A DNA stretch of 64,000 bases, from the NCBI RefSeq assembly GCF_000785515.1, contig NZ_CP009913.1:524001-588000 (forward strand), written 5' to 3'. Made by a program: the position numbers and the translations under genes. The notes under the pieces were generated by a model, which had not been told where the DNA came from, did no database searches, and worked only from the letters and a program-made list of their open reading frames with translations. Below are positions 19,155 to 26,952 of this stretch, piece by piece; within the stretch, counting starts at the first letter, position 1, and each line of letters opens with the position of its first letter. The DNA comes from Streptococcus salivarius (lineage in GTDB: Bacteria > Bacillota > Bacilli > Lactobacillales > Streptococcaceae).

Positions 19155-20399
19155 ATGTCAAAACGTATTTGGAGCATTGCCCTGGCCTATGTCGGTGTAA
19201 TGATTGGTGCAGGGGTGTCTTCAGGACAGGACCTCTTACAGTATTTTGTTAGTTTTGGAGCCTGGGGACTGATAGGTGTCATAGTTCTAGGAATTTTGCA
19301 TGTTGGCTTTGGGCGACTCATGATTGCTCTGGGAAGTTATTACCGCTCAGATGACCATTCGGTAGTCCTGGCAGAAATCAGTCATCCTGTGATTTACCGT
19401 ATTTTGGATATCGCTTTGATTATCACTTGTTTCCTGTTTGGTTTTGTGATGACAGCAGGTGCAGGGGCTAACCTAAACCAGCAGTTCGGCTTTCCGATTT
19501 GGGTAGGTGCTTTCCTTTGTACAGCTCTGACTATCTTTGTGAGTTTCCTAGATTTCAAAAAAATCATCGGTGTTATTGGAGTTTTTACCCCTATGATTTT
19601 GGTTATGATTGCCATGATATTCGTGACCAATGTTTTAGGACGTCACTGGGATTTTGCTGAGATGGATAAGGTGTCGCAAACCATTCAATCTCCTTTTCCG
19701 AGTATTTGGCTGTCTGTGGTTAACTATTTCGCCGTTTGTGTCATGTCAGCCATAGCCATGGCCTTTGTGATGGGTGGCTCTATTCTCAAAATCAATGAAG
19801 CTGAAAAGAGTGGAGCCTGGGGAGGATTTATGGTTGGTGTGATTTTCTTCGTCACGACCTTGATTCTCTTTGCTAACAGTGATAAAATTGCTAGCTCGGA
19901 TGTTCCTATGTTGGCTATTGCTAAGGAAGTGAACCCTATCTTTGCAACACTTTACGCCTTGGTGATCTTTGGATTGATTTTTAATACTGTCTTTAGTCTC
20001 TACTATGCCCTTGGGAAACGCTTCTCAGCAGGTAGTGAGAAGCGCTTCAAGTTCTTTGTGGCTGCATTTGCCCTTGCCGGTTTTGCTATTTCCTTCATGG
20101 GCTTCCGTCAACTGGTAGCGGTTATGTATCCTATTATTGGTTATCTGGGAATGCTGATGTTGGTCGTGCTAGTTGTGGCTAGCTACCGCGAAAAAGCCAA
20201 AATTCGTAAGGAAAAGGAAATTCGAAATCATCTCTTGTCTATCGTTGAGAAGTCTTATGATTCCAACCAAGACTTGACCCATCAAGACAAGAAAAAGGCC
20301 GAAGAACTTCGAGAAGCCTCAATTATTGATAATGACATTCTCCATAAAGATTCCCATGCACATGTTCGTCAGGAAATGGGAATCAGTAAGAAGGATTAG
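19155..20399 (+). CDS. YkvI-family membrane transporter (LeuT-fold-like)
   Basis: A 414-residue protein with ten or so hydrophobic helices and a charged cytoplasmic tail of about 70 residues. It opens with ALAYVGVMIGAGVSSGQDLLQYF, a Gly-rich broken first helix of the kind found in amino-acid/choline transporters of the APC/LeuT fold, and resembles the B. subtilis YkvI family, whose substrate is unknown. The ribosome site is a perfect AGGAGG. It stands between nagA and the glyQS T-box with no operon partners. Confidence 0.78.
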   Translation: MSKRIWSIALAYVGVMIGAGVSSGQDLLQYFVSFGAWGLIGVIVLGILHVGFGRLMIALGSYYRSDDHSVVLAEISHPVIYRILDIALIITCFLFGFVMTAGAGANLNQQFGFPIWVGAFLCTALTIFVSFLDFKKIIGVIGVFTPMILVMIAMIFVTNVLGRHWDFAEMDKVSQTIQSPFPSIWLSVVNYFAVCVMSAIAMAFVMGGSILKINEAEKSGAWGGFMVGVIFFVTTLILFANSDKIASSDVPMLAIAKEVNPIFATLYALVIFGLIFNTVFSLYYALGKRFSAGSEKRFKFFVAAFALAGFAISFMGFRQLVAVMYPIIGYLGMLMLVVLVVASYREKAKIRKEKEIRNHLLSIVEKSYDSNQDLTHQDKKKAEELREASIIDNDILHKDSHAHVRQEMGISKKD

Positions 20400-20407
20400 A
20401 ATTTTAT

Positions 20408-20436
20408 TTTACAAGTTTCCCTATTTCTGCTATAAT
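20408..20436 (+). promoter_or_regulatory. Promoter of the glyQS operon
   Basis: TTTACA, 17-bp spacer, TATAAT, with TGC upstream of the -10. It begins nine bases after the YkvI-like gene ends. Confidence 0.88.
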
Positions 20437-20442
20437 ACTGAC

Positions 20443-20640
20443 AAGAAAGAAGGGCTTATGGCGTTTTTCTAGCGAGCTTGGGATAGTGAGAGCCAGGTAG
20501 AGCAAAGTAAGTAAGTGGCGCTTTCTCTCAGCAAAGAGCTGAGTACAACAGATAAAATGAAGTAATAAATTAGGGTGGAACCGCGTTTCTGACGCCCCTA
20601 GGTCAAACGACTTAGGAGCAGAGACACGGTTCTTTTTGTA
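20443..20640 (+). promoter_or_regulatory. Glycine T-box riboswitch of glyQS
   Basis: Uncharged-tRNA sensor controlling glycyl-tRNA synthetase. The T-box AGGGTGGAACCGCG lies at 20572-20585; the stem I region with the GATAGTGAGAGCC distal-loop-like segment is at 20482-20494; GGC at 20517-20519 in a GTGGCG context is the probable glycine specifier. The T-box sequence can alternatively join a terminator (20579-20637). Uncharged tRNA-Gly is expected to stabilise the antiterminator. The specifier is inferred from position. Confidence 0.93.
20579..20637 (+). terminator. T-box-controlled terminator
   Basis: AACCGCGTTTCTG pairs with CAGAGACACGGTT, with an inner CCTAGGTC / GACTTAGG stem, and a T-run at 20633-20637. 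Confidence 0.9.
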
Positions 20641-20679
20641 TCCTGAGTCATAAGAAACTTTATGAATAAGGAGTAAATA

Positions 20680-20757
20680 ATGTCTAAAAAACTAACCTTC
20701 CACTGCGTCAGTGGCAGATATCTCCTTATAGTCGGACTGCCCCACGCTCAGCACTAG
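20680..20757 (+). pseudogene. Interrupted duplicate of the glyQ start (25-codon upstream ORF)
   Basis: A well-placed ribosome site (AAGGAG) and ATG open MSKKLTF, the same first seven residues as glyQ, using different codons. After codon 7 the frame runs into unrelated sequence and stops at 20755. Downstream of the foreign stretch, AAGAAATCATTTAA (20825-20838) resumes the original codons 8-11 (QEII) and then hits TAA. The true glyQ begins 175 bases after this ATG. If translated, this is a decoy or leader ORF between the T-box and glyQ. Confidence 0.75.
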
Positions 20758-20823
20758 GATGCCTGAGCTAGACGCAGTACTAACTCGTCTTGCCTCGTAT
20801 AATCGACGGGGCAGACTCGTGTC
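20703..20823. repeat. About 121-bp structured insertion in the duplicated glyQ start
   Basis: The sequence separates TTC-CA from the resumed CA-AGAAATC, so a CA target duplication is possible. It is unusually GC-rich for this genome and full of inverted repeats: CTGCGTC (20703-20709) with GACGCAG (20771-20777), GCTCAG / CTGAGC (20746-20768), and CTGCCCC (20737-20743) with GGGGCAG (20808-20814), which cross each other. It may be a small miniature element or a structured RNA. No family was recognised. Confidence 0.55.
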
Positions 20824-20854
20824 GCAAGAAATCATTTAAATCAAGGAGTATTTA

Positions 20855-21772
20855 ATGTCTAAGAAATTAACATTTCAAGAAATCATTTTGACTTTGCAAC
20901 AATACTGGAATGACCAGGGTTGTATGCTCATGCAGGCTTATGATAATGAAAAAGGTGCGGGAACAATGAGTCCATACACTTTCCTTCGTGCCATTGGTCC
21001 TGAACCATGGAATGCGGCTTATGTAGAGCCATCACGTCGTCCAGCAGATGGACGTTACGGGGAAAACCCAAACCGCCTTTACCAGCACCACCAATTCCAA
21101 GTGGTGATGAAACCATCACCATCAAACATCCAAGAACTCTACCTTGAGTCATTGGAAAAATTGGGTATCAATCCTTTGGAACACGATATTCGTTTCGTGG
21201 AAGATAACTGGGAAAACCCATCAACTGGTTCAGCTGGTCTTGGTTGGGAAGTTTGGTTGGACGGTATGGAAATCACTCAGTTCACCTACTTCCAACAAGT
21301 TGGTGGTTTGGCAACTGGTCCGGTAACTTCTGAGGTCACTTACGGTTTGGAACGTTTGGCTTCTTACATCCAAGAAGTAGATTCTGTTTACGATATTGAG
21401 TGGGCTCCAGGCGTTAAATACGGGGAAATCTTCCTTCAACCAGAATACGAACACTCAAAATACAGCTTTGAAGTTTCTGACCAAGACATGCTTCTTGAAA
21501 ACTTCGAAAAATTTGAAAAAGAAGCAGGACGTGCCTTGGAATTGGGTCTTGTTCACCCTGCCTATGACTACGTTTTGAAATGTTCACATACTTTTAACTT
21601 GCTAGATGCTCGTGGCGCTGTTTCTGTTACAGAACGTGCCGGTTACATTGCCCGCATCCGTAACTTGGCCCGTGTTGTGGCCAAAACCTTCGTCGCAGAA
21701 CGTAAGAAACTTGGTTACCCACTTCTTGACGAAGCCACACGCGCAAAACTCCTAGCAGAAGAGGAAGAATAA
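20855..21772 (+). CDS. glyQ: Glycyl-tRNA synthetase alpha subunit
   Basis: Alpha chain of the bacterial alpha2beta2 glycyl-tRNA synthetase, which forms glycyl-adenylate and charges tRNA-Gly. The 305-residue protein carries [56 protein letters not shown] and the class II core around [14 protein letters not shown]. Length and order are typical. The start has a CAAGGAG site. Expression is set by the T-box, but between the T-box and this start lies a broken duplicate of the first codons. glyS follows after 281 bases instead of overlapping or directly abutting, because another structured element intervenes. Confidence 0.97.
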   Translation: MSKKLTFQEIILTLQQYWNDQGCMLMQAYDNEKGAGTMSPYTFLRAIGPEPWNAAYVEPSRRPADGRYGENPNRLYQHHQFQVVMKPSPSNIQELYLESLEKLGINPLEHDIRFVEDNWENPSTGSAGLGWEVWLDGMEITQFTYFQQVGGLATGPVTSEVTYGLERLASYIQEVDSVYDIEWAPGVKYGEIFLQPEYEHSKYSFEVSDQDMLLENFEKFEKEAGRALELGLVHPAYDYVLKCSHTFNLLDARGAVSVTERAGYIARIRNLARVVAKTFVAERKKLGYPLLDEATRAKLLAEEEE

Positions 21773-21794
21773 TAAGCGTTACAAGAATGGAAAA

Positions 21795-22020
21795 TGGGCA
21801 AACAAAGTGAGCCCACATGGCTACCCAGAGGCAAGTTGAAGACTTGCTAAAGGGATAAGCGCCGCCGTACTGGTATATGGGGATTTTTGAAACGTTAGGT
21901 TCAAAAATCAGTTAGCTAAATCCACTTTGATGAGACTGTTGGAAATCGCTGTCAAGGAGACACCAGATTTCCATACAGCCTCACAAAGTTAGTTAGCAAC
22001 GTCCCCAGTACCTAAGGCGC
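21795..22020 (+). ncRNA. Highly structured element between glyQ and glyS
   Basis: The 281-bp gap has no ORF but can fold almost completely. Hairpin TGGGC/GCCCA (21795-21815), hairpin GCAAGT/ACTTGC (21831-21847), then a long closing helix GCGCC...GTAC...GGGGA (21859-21883) with TCCCC...GTAC...GGCGC (22002-22020). The helix encloses TTTTTGAA/TTCAAAAA (21884-21907) and a long arm GTTAGCTAA, CTTTG, GAG, CTGT, GGAAATC (21911-21947) pairing with GATTTCC, ACAG, CTC, CAAAG, TTAGC (21966-21997). It would be co-transcribed with glyQS. It could be a structured RNA or a decayed mobile element; I do not recognise a family. Confidence 0.5.
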
Positions 22021-22053
22021 CTATCAAAAAAAGAATTTTGTAAAGGAAGAAAC

Positions 22054-24090
22054 ATGACAAAAAACTTATTAGTAGAACTTGGACTTGAAGAGTTGCCAGC
22101 CTACGTTGTCACACCAAGTGAAAAACAACTCGGGGAGAAAATGGCAGCCTTCTTGGATGACAACCGTCTCTCATACGAAAGCATTCAAACCTTCTCAACA
22201 CCACGCCGTTTGGCAGTCCGTGTGATTGGTTTGGCTGATCAACAATCCGATTTGACCGAAGATTTTAAAGGCCCTTCTAAGAAAATCGCTTTGGATGCAG
22301 AAGGTAACTTCTCAAAAGCGGCGCAAGGATTTGTCCGTGGGAAAGGCTTGACTGTTGACGATATCGAATTCCGTGAAGTCAAAGGTGAAGAGTACGTTTA
22401 TGTTACTAAACACGAAGCTGGAAAACCTGCTAAAGAAGTTTTGGTTGGCGTTCCAGAAGTGCTTGCTTCATTGACTTTCCCTGTCAGCATGCACTGGGCT
22501 AACAACACATTTGAATACATTCGCCCAGTTCACACCTTGACAGTTCTTTTGGGCGACGAAGCGCTTGACCTTGACTTCTTGGATATCAAGTCAGGTCGTG
22601 TGAGTCGTGGACATCGTTTCCTTGGACATGAAGTGGAAATTACCAATGCGGATTCTTATGAGGAAGACCTTCGTACTGTTTACGTGATTGCGGATAGCAA
22701 AGAACGTGAAAACATGATTCGTGAGCAAATCAAAGCTATCGAGGCAGAACAAGGTGTTCAAGTCCAAATCGAAGAAGGACTTTTGAATGAAGTCTTGAAC
22801 TTGGTCGAATATCCAACTGCATTTATGGGAAGTTTCGATACTAAGTATTTGGACGTTCCAGAAGAAGTCTTGGTGACATCAATGGAAACGCACCAACGTT
22901 ACTTTGTTGTACGTGACCTTGACGGTAAGCTTAAACCAAACTTCATCTCAGTCCGTAATGGTAACGCTGAGCACTTGGAAAATGTTATTCGAGGAAATGA
23001 AAAAGTATTGGTGGCCCGTCTTGAAGATGGTGAATTCTTCTGGCGTGAAGACCAAAAACTTAAGATTGAAGACCTCGTTGCTAAATTGGCTAACGTGACT
23101 TTCCATGAAAAAATCGGTTCTCTCTCAGAACACATGGCCCGTGCTGGTGTCATTGCCGCGTCATTGGCTGAGCAAGCTGGTTTGACTGCCGAAGAAACGG
23201 CAGCCGTAGCGCGTGCAGCTGAAATCTATAAATTTGACCTCTTGACTGGTATGGTCGGAGAGTTCGATGAATTGCAAGGAATCATGGGTGAAAAATACGC
23301 CCTCCTTGCTGATGAGGATGCTGCGGTTGCGACAGCTATCCGTGAGCACTACCTTCCTGATTCAGCAGATGGAGCCCTTCCAGAGACTAAGGTTGGTGCT
23401 ATCCTTGCGCTTGCAGATAAATTGGATACTCTCCTTTCCTTCTTCTCAGTTGGCTTGATTCCATCAGGTTCTAATGACCCTTATGCGCTTCGTCGTGCAA
23501 CGCAAGGGATTGTTCGTATCTTGGATGCTTTTGGTTGGCACATCCCTATGGATGAGTTGATCGACAGCCTTTACGCCCTTTCATTTGATAGTCTTTCTTA
23601 TGACAATCAAGCAGAAGTAATCAACTTCATCAAAGCGCGTGTGGACAAGATGATGGGACGCACATCAAAAGATATCAAAGAAGCCGTTCTTGCTGGTTCA
23701 AACTTCGTGGTTGCGGATATGCTTGAAGCAGCTGACGCCCTCTCAGAAGCTGCTAAGGCTGATGGTTACAAGGCAGCTGTTGAATCACTCTCACGTGCCT
23801 TCAACTTGGCAGAAAAAGCAGATGCTTCAGTAGCAGTCGATGCCAGTCTCTTTGAAAATGACCAAGAAAAAGCCCTTTCTAAAGCGATTGAAGAGCTTGA
23901 ATTGACTGGTTCAGCTAGTGACAAATTGGCTAAGCTCTTTGCTCTTAGCCCAGTCATCGATGCCTTCTTTGACAACACTATGGTCATGGCAGAAGATGAA
24001 GCGGTTAAAAACAACCGTTTGGCCCTTCTTGCAGGTCTTGTAGCCAAAGCCAAAGCTGTTGCAGCTTTCAACCAATTGAACACAAAATAA
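22054..24090 (+). CDS. glyS: Glycyl-tRNA synthetase beta subunit
   Basis: The 678-residue beta chain provides tRNA recognition through its HD-like and C-terminal anticodon-binding domains. Recognisable parts are the N-terminal [23 protein letters not shown] near residue 50, [19 protein letters not shown] near residue 140, ETHQRYFVV near residue 277 and [12 protein letters not shown] near residue 475. Length is normal. The ribosome site is AAAGGAAG. It is co-transcribed with glyQ through a 281-base structured spacer, and the small gene at 24124 follows 33 bases later. Confidence 0.97.
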   Translation: MTKNLLVELGLEELPAYVVTPSEKQLGEKMAAFLDDNRLSYESIQTFSTPRRLAVRVIGLADQQSDLTEDFKGPSKKIALDAEGNFSKAAQGFVRGKGLTVDDIEFREVKGEEYVYVTKHEAGKPAKEVLVGVPEVLASLTFPVSMHWANNTFEYIRPVHTLTVLLGDEALDLDFLDIKSGRVSRGHRFLGHEVEITNADSYEEDLRTVYVIADSKERENMIREQIKAIEAEQGVQVQIEEGLLNEVLNLVEYPTAFMGSFDTKYLDVPEEVLVTSMETHQRYFVVRDLDGKLKPNFISVRNGNAEHLENVIRGNEKVLVARLEDGEFFWREDQKLKIEDLVAKLANVTFHEKIGSLSEHMARAGVIAASLAEQAGLTAEETAAVARAAEIYKFDLLTGMVGEFDELQGIMGEKYALLADEDAAVATAIREHYLPDSADGALPETKVGAILALADKLDTLLSFFSVGLIPSGSNDPYALRRATQGIVRILDAFGWHIPMDELIDSLYALSFDSLSYDNQAEVINFIKARVDKMMGRTSKDIKEAVLAGSNFVVADMLEAADALSEAAKADGYKAAVESLSRAFNLAEKADASVAVDASLFENDQEKALSKAIEELELTGSASDKLAKLFALSPVIDAFFDNTMVMAEDEAVKNNRLALLAGLVAKAKAVAAFNQLNTK

Positions 24091-24123
24091 TGATCTGGTA
24101 ACAGGTAGGAAGTAGGTTTTATT

Positions 24124-24381
24124 ATGACACCTGAAAAAATCGCTCGTATCAATGAGCTTGCTAAAAAGAAAAAAACCGAAGGTTTGACTCCAGAAGAAGA
24201 AGTGGAGCAAGCAAAACTTCGTGAAGAATACATTGAAGGTTACCGTCGCTCAGTTCGTCACCATATCGAAGGAATTAAAGTGGTTGACGAAGAAGGTAAC
24301 GATGTGACACCTGAAAAACTACGTCAAGTACAACGTGAAAAAGGTTTGCATGGCCGTAGCCTCGATGATCCTGAATCATAA
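24124..24381 (+). CDS. DUF896 (YnzC/UPF0291) small protein
   Basis: An 85-residue soluble, charged protein of the DUF896 family, recognised by the opening [23 protein letters not shown] and the central [20 protein letters not shown]. Family members in Bacillus (YnzC) form small helical hairpins; their role is unknown, although some are in SOS-regulated operons. It is the last gene of the glyQS operon, and a strong terminator follows within ten bases. Confidence 0.92.
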   Translation: MTPEKIARINELAKKKKTEGLTPEEEVEQAKLREEYIEGYRRSVRHHIEGIKVVDEEGNDVTPEKLRQVQREKGLHGRSLDDPES

Positions 24382-24390
24382 TAACGATGT

Positions 24391-24424
24391 ACAAGGGTTT
24401 GGAATTTTTCCAAGCCCTTGTTTT
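24391..24424 (+). terminator. Terminator of the glyQS operon
   Basis: ACAAGGGTTTGGAA / TTCCAAGCCCTTGT, a 14-pair stem with one G-T pair, and a T-run. Confidence 0.93.
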
Positions 24425-24456
24425 GAAGTATAAAATTCTGAATATTCTGTATAAAA

Positions 24457-24485
24457 TTGACCAATTATTTCAAAAATGGTAAAAT
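24457..24485 (+). promoter_or_regulatory. Promoter of the amino-acid permease gene
   Basis: TTGACC, 17-bp spacer, TAAAAT with TGG upstream. Confidence 0.82.
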
Positions 24486-24549
24486 ATAAGTTATGTTAAA
24501 AAATGGCATGATTCAATGAGTCGTGCTCAATAGAATTGGAGTGAAAAAA

Positions 24550-25941
24550 ATGTCGCAAAAGCAACATCATAAAGACGACGACAACCAGACTGAGAATGGG
24601 ATGGTGCGTGGTCTTCAAAACCGTCACGTCCAGCTGATTGCCATCGCTGGTACAATCGGTACAGGTCTCTTCCTCGGGGCAGGGCGTTCTCTCTCCCTAA
24701 CAGGACCTTCAATCATCTTAGTATATATACTAACTGGTATCTTCATGTATCTTATGATGCGAGCGATCGGTGAGATGCTCTATATGGATCCTGACCAGCA
24801 CACCTTTATCAACTTTATTACCAAATACCTTGGTAAGGGCTGGGGATTCTTCTCGGGTTGGTCTTACTGGGTATCACTGATATTCCTCGGGATGGCAGAA
24901 ATTACGGCAGTATCAACCTATGTGCAATATTGGTTCCCAAGTTGGCCTGCCTGGCAGATTCAGATTGTCTTCTTGATTATCCTGAGCTCGGTTAACCTGA
25001 TTGCGGTTAAGATTTTCGGGGAAGTTGAGTTTTGGTTTGGGATGATTAAGATTATCACCATTCTTGCTCTTATCGCAACAGGTATCTTCATGGTAGCAAC
25101 CAACTTTGAAACGCCTGCTGGACATGCTAGCCTTGCCAATATTACACACGGCTTTCAGATGTTCCCTAAAGGTTGGGTAAGCTTTGTTATGACCTTCCAA
25201 ATGGTCTTCTTTGCTTACCAAGCCATCGAATTTGTAGGGATTACAACTTCTGAGACAGCGAATCCACGTAAGGTCTTACCAAAGGCAATCAAGGAGATTC
25301 CGATTCGTATTGTCATCTTCTATGTGGGTGCCCTCATTGCCCTCATGGCTATCTTCCCATGGCAAAAACTTCCAGTTAATGAATCACCGTTCGTAACGGT
25401 CTTCCAAATGGCTGGTATCAAGTGGGCAGCAGCCTTCATTAACTTTGTTGTCTTGACAGCAGCGGCGTCATCATTGAATTCAACACTTTACTCAACAGGT
25501 CGTCACCTCTTCCAAATTGCTAAGGAAACACCAAATAGTAAAGTCATGAAAGCATTGAAGCTAGATACTTTGTCACGTAATGGTATTCCTTCACGTGCTA
25601 TCATTGTTTCAGCCATTGTAGTATGTGTTTCAGCCTTCATCAATGTCTTGCCTGGTGTATCTGATGCATTTGCTTTGATTACGGCATCATCATCAGGTGT
25701 CTACATCGCTATCTATATCTTGACCATGCTTGCTCATCTCAAGTACCGTAAATCTCAAGAGTTCATGGCAGATGGATTCCTTATGCCAGCCTATAAGATT
25801 CTCAATCCATTGACTATTCTTTTCTTCATCTTCGTCTTTGTTTGTCTCTTCTTGCAAAAGTCAACAGTTGTCGGAGCTATTGGGGCAGCCATCTGGATTG
25901 TGGTATTTAGTATCTATAGTAACTGGAAACATAGTAAATAA
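24550..25941 (+). CDS. APC-family amino-acid permease (CycA/AapA-like)
   Basis: A 463-residue, 12-helix amino acid:proton symporter of the APC superfamily. The first helix has the substrate-binding GTIGTGLFLGAG; the LTGPSIILVYILTGIFMYLMMRAIGEM segment is characteristic of the amino-acid transporter (AAT) branch, which includes the D-alanine/D-serine/glycine carrier CycA. The exact substrate is not determined. The start ATG is preferred because GGAG lies eight bases upstream; the frame extends 27 bases further. Monocistronic. Confidence 0.88.
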   Translation: MSQKQHHKDDDNQTENGMVRGLQNRHVQLIAIAGTIGTGLFLGAGRSLSLTGPSIILVYILTGIFMYLMMRAIGEMLYMDPDQHTFINFITKYLGKGWGFFSGWSYWVSLIFLGMAEITAVSTYVQYWFPSWPAWQIQIVFLIILSSVNLIAVKIFGEVEFWFGMIKIITILALIATGIFMVATNFETPAGHASLANITHGFQMFPKGWVSFVMTFQMVFFAYQAIEFVGITTSETANPRKVLPKAIKEIPIRIVIFYVGALIALMAIFPWQKLPVNESPFVTVFQMAGIKWAAAFINFVVLTAAASSLNSTLYSTGRHLFQIAKETPNSKVMKALKLDTLSRNGIPSRAIIVSAIVVCVSAFINVLPGVSDAFALITASSSGVYIAIYILTMLAHLKYRKSQEFMADGFLMPAYKILNPLTILFFIFVFVCLFLQKSTVVGAIGAAIWIVVFSIYSNWKHSK

Positions 25942-25949
25942 ATCAATCT

Positions 25950-25974
25950 AGCTCACCTTTATGGTGAGTTTTTT
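25950..25974 (+). terminator. Terminator after the permease gene
   Basis: CTCACC / GGTGAG stem and a T-run. Confidence 0.8.
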
Positions 25975-25977
25975 GTT

Positions 25978-26001
25978 GCAAAAAAGGACACAAGGTGTCC
26001 C
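25978..26001 (-). terminator. Terminator of the minus-strand unknown gene
   Basis: On the minus strand GGACACCTTGTGTCC is followed by six T. Confidence 0.85.
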
Positions 26002-26010
26002 AGTTATTAG

Positions 26011-26646
26011 TTATGCAATACTTTCTTGATTTCCGTGGTGAAAGAAGCCACCTAAGAGGCCTTTGCTACGATGAAAAATAGCAGGCTTATGATCGTTGTG
26101 TGAACGACCATTAACATCAAGTTTAGCCCATTCAAGAGCCTGGTAGGCATTTCGGTCTGAAACTGTAGATGTCCCAATATAGCTATAAATACCTGCCTGA
26201 GCAAGAATAAACCCTTGTAGTTGACGAATATGCTCATCATTGAGTGCTTCAGAAAAATGGATTTTAACTGTCTTATAAGTCAAGGCTTGGACAGACTCAA
26301 CGATAGGTGATTCTGCTAGGAGGTGCAAAAGTTCTTGATGCTTAGTAAAGTACTTATCATAGTCCATTGGAAGAATGATAGTATGGGCAATCCAATCTTC
26401 CAAGTTGGCTTTGGCTTTCTTACTGAGACCTTTTGCTGTGATACTGAGATTATCTATATTGAAAGGAAGCTGGTCGATGTGAGCAGTGTTCGAACCATAT
26501 GCCTTTCTGAAAAGCGGTGTACTTGATAGAATATGTCCAGTAGGGGAAATAATAGCCAAGGCAGTTTCCTTGGTTTGGTAACCAAGCTTGTGGCATTCCA
26601 TGCTAGCGTATGTATCTTTAAATTCAATAATTGCTCTTGTTTTCAT
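26011..26646 (-). CDS. Protein of unknown function with palindromic operator
   Basis: A 211-residue soluble protein that I do not recognise. It has no signal peptide or membrane helix. The N-terminal 60 residues look like a beta-rich domain, the middle is helical (KKAKANLEDWIAHTI), and the C-terminus is Gly/His-rich (GGFFHHGNQ). A -35/-10 pair and an 18-bp perfect palindrome lie directly upstream, so it is probably repressor-controlled, perhaps by an unlinked PadR- or TetR-type regulator. It is transcribed alone, divergently from the PTS gene. Confidence 0.75.
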   Translation of the reverse strand: MKTRAIIEFKDTYASMECHKLGYQTKETALAIISPTGHILSSTPLFRKAYGSNTAHIDQLPFNIDNLSITAKGLSKKAKANLEDWIAHTIILPMDYDKYFTKHQELLHLLAESPIVESVQALTYKTVKIHFSEALNDEHIRQLQGFILAQAGIYSYIGTSTVSDRNAYQALEWAKLDVNGRSHNDHKPAIFHRSKGLLGGFFHHGNQESIA

Positions 26647-26663
26647 CGTGTAACTCTCTTTCT

Positions 26664-26681
26664 GTTAGTTTATAAACTAAC
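26664..26681. promoter_or_regulatory. 18-bp perfect palindromic operator
   Basis: GTTAGTTTATAAACTAAC is a perfect dyad placed three bases after the -10 (TAAACT on the minus strand, 26685-26690), i.e. over the transcript start of the unknown gene. The -35 is TTGACC, 17 bases from the -10. Confidence 0.75.
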
Positions 26682-26684
26682 GAT

Positions 26685-26713
26685 AGTTTATCATGACTTA
26701 TACTCTTGGTCAA
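26685..26713 (-). promoter_or_regulatory. Promoter of the minus-strand unknown gene
   Basis: On the minus strand TTGACC, 17-bp spacer, TAAACT with TGA upstream. Confidence 0.78.
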
Positions 26714-26752
26714 GAATTTACCTCGAAAAACAAAAAACAATTATGTAAGGGC

Positions 26753-26781
26753 TTGCAAAAATGTTTGGACTCTGATAAGAT
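26753..26781 (+). promoter_or_regulatory. Promoter of the beta-glucoside PTS gene
   Basis: TTGCAA, 17-bp spacer, TAAGAT with TGA upstream. Confidence 0.75.
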
Positions 26782-26796
26782 AGAACCATAGCAAAA

Positions 26797-26826
26797 GGAT
26801 TGTTACTGGTCAGCAGGCAAAACCTA
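26797..26826 (+). promoter_or_regulatory. Ribonucleic antiterminator (RAT) for a LicT/BglG-type protein
   Basis: GGATTGTTACTGGTCAGCAG followed by GCAAAACC matches the RAT consensus of BglG/LicT/SacY antiterminators. Its 3' end overlaps the left arm of the terminator, so bound antiterminator protein excludes termination. It lies about ten bases after the expected transcript start. Confidence 0.9.
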
Positions 26827-26902
26827 GATAAATACGAAAAACTAATGGGAGTAGTGTATGCTTATCCCAATTGGTTCTTGGTATTTATTTAGGTTTTTTT
26901 CG
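26821..26902 (+). terminator. Conditional terminator before the PTS gene
   Basis: AACCTAGATAAATAC pairs over all 15 positions with GTATTTATTTAGGTT, with an inner TGGGA/TCCCA hairpin, followed by a T-run. Confidence 0.9.
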
Positions 26903-26952
26903 TTGAAAAAGCCTCAAAGAAAACTAGAATCCTAGACAAGAAAGGAGCCCTT

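Noticed and set aside
23766..24233. Minus-strand 155-codon frame opposite glyS
   Set aside because: Complement of a conserved coding region with Ser/Ala-rich translation; no promoter or ribosome site.
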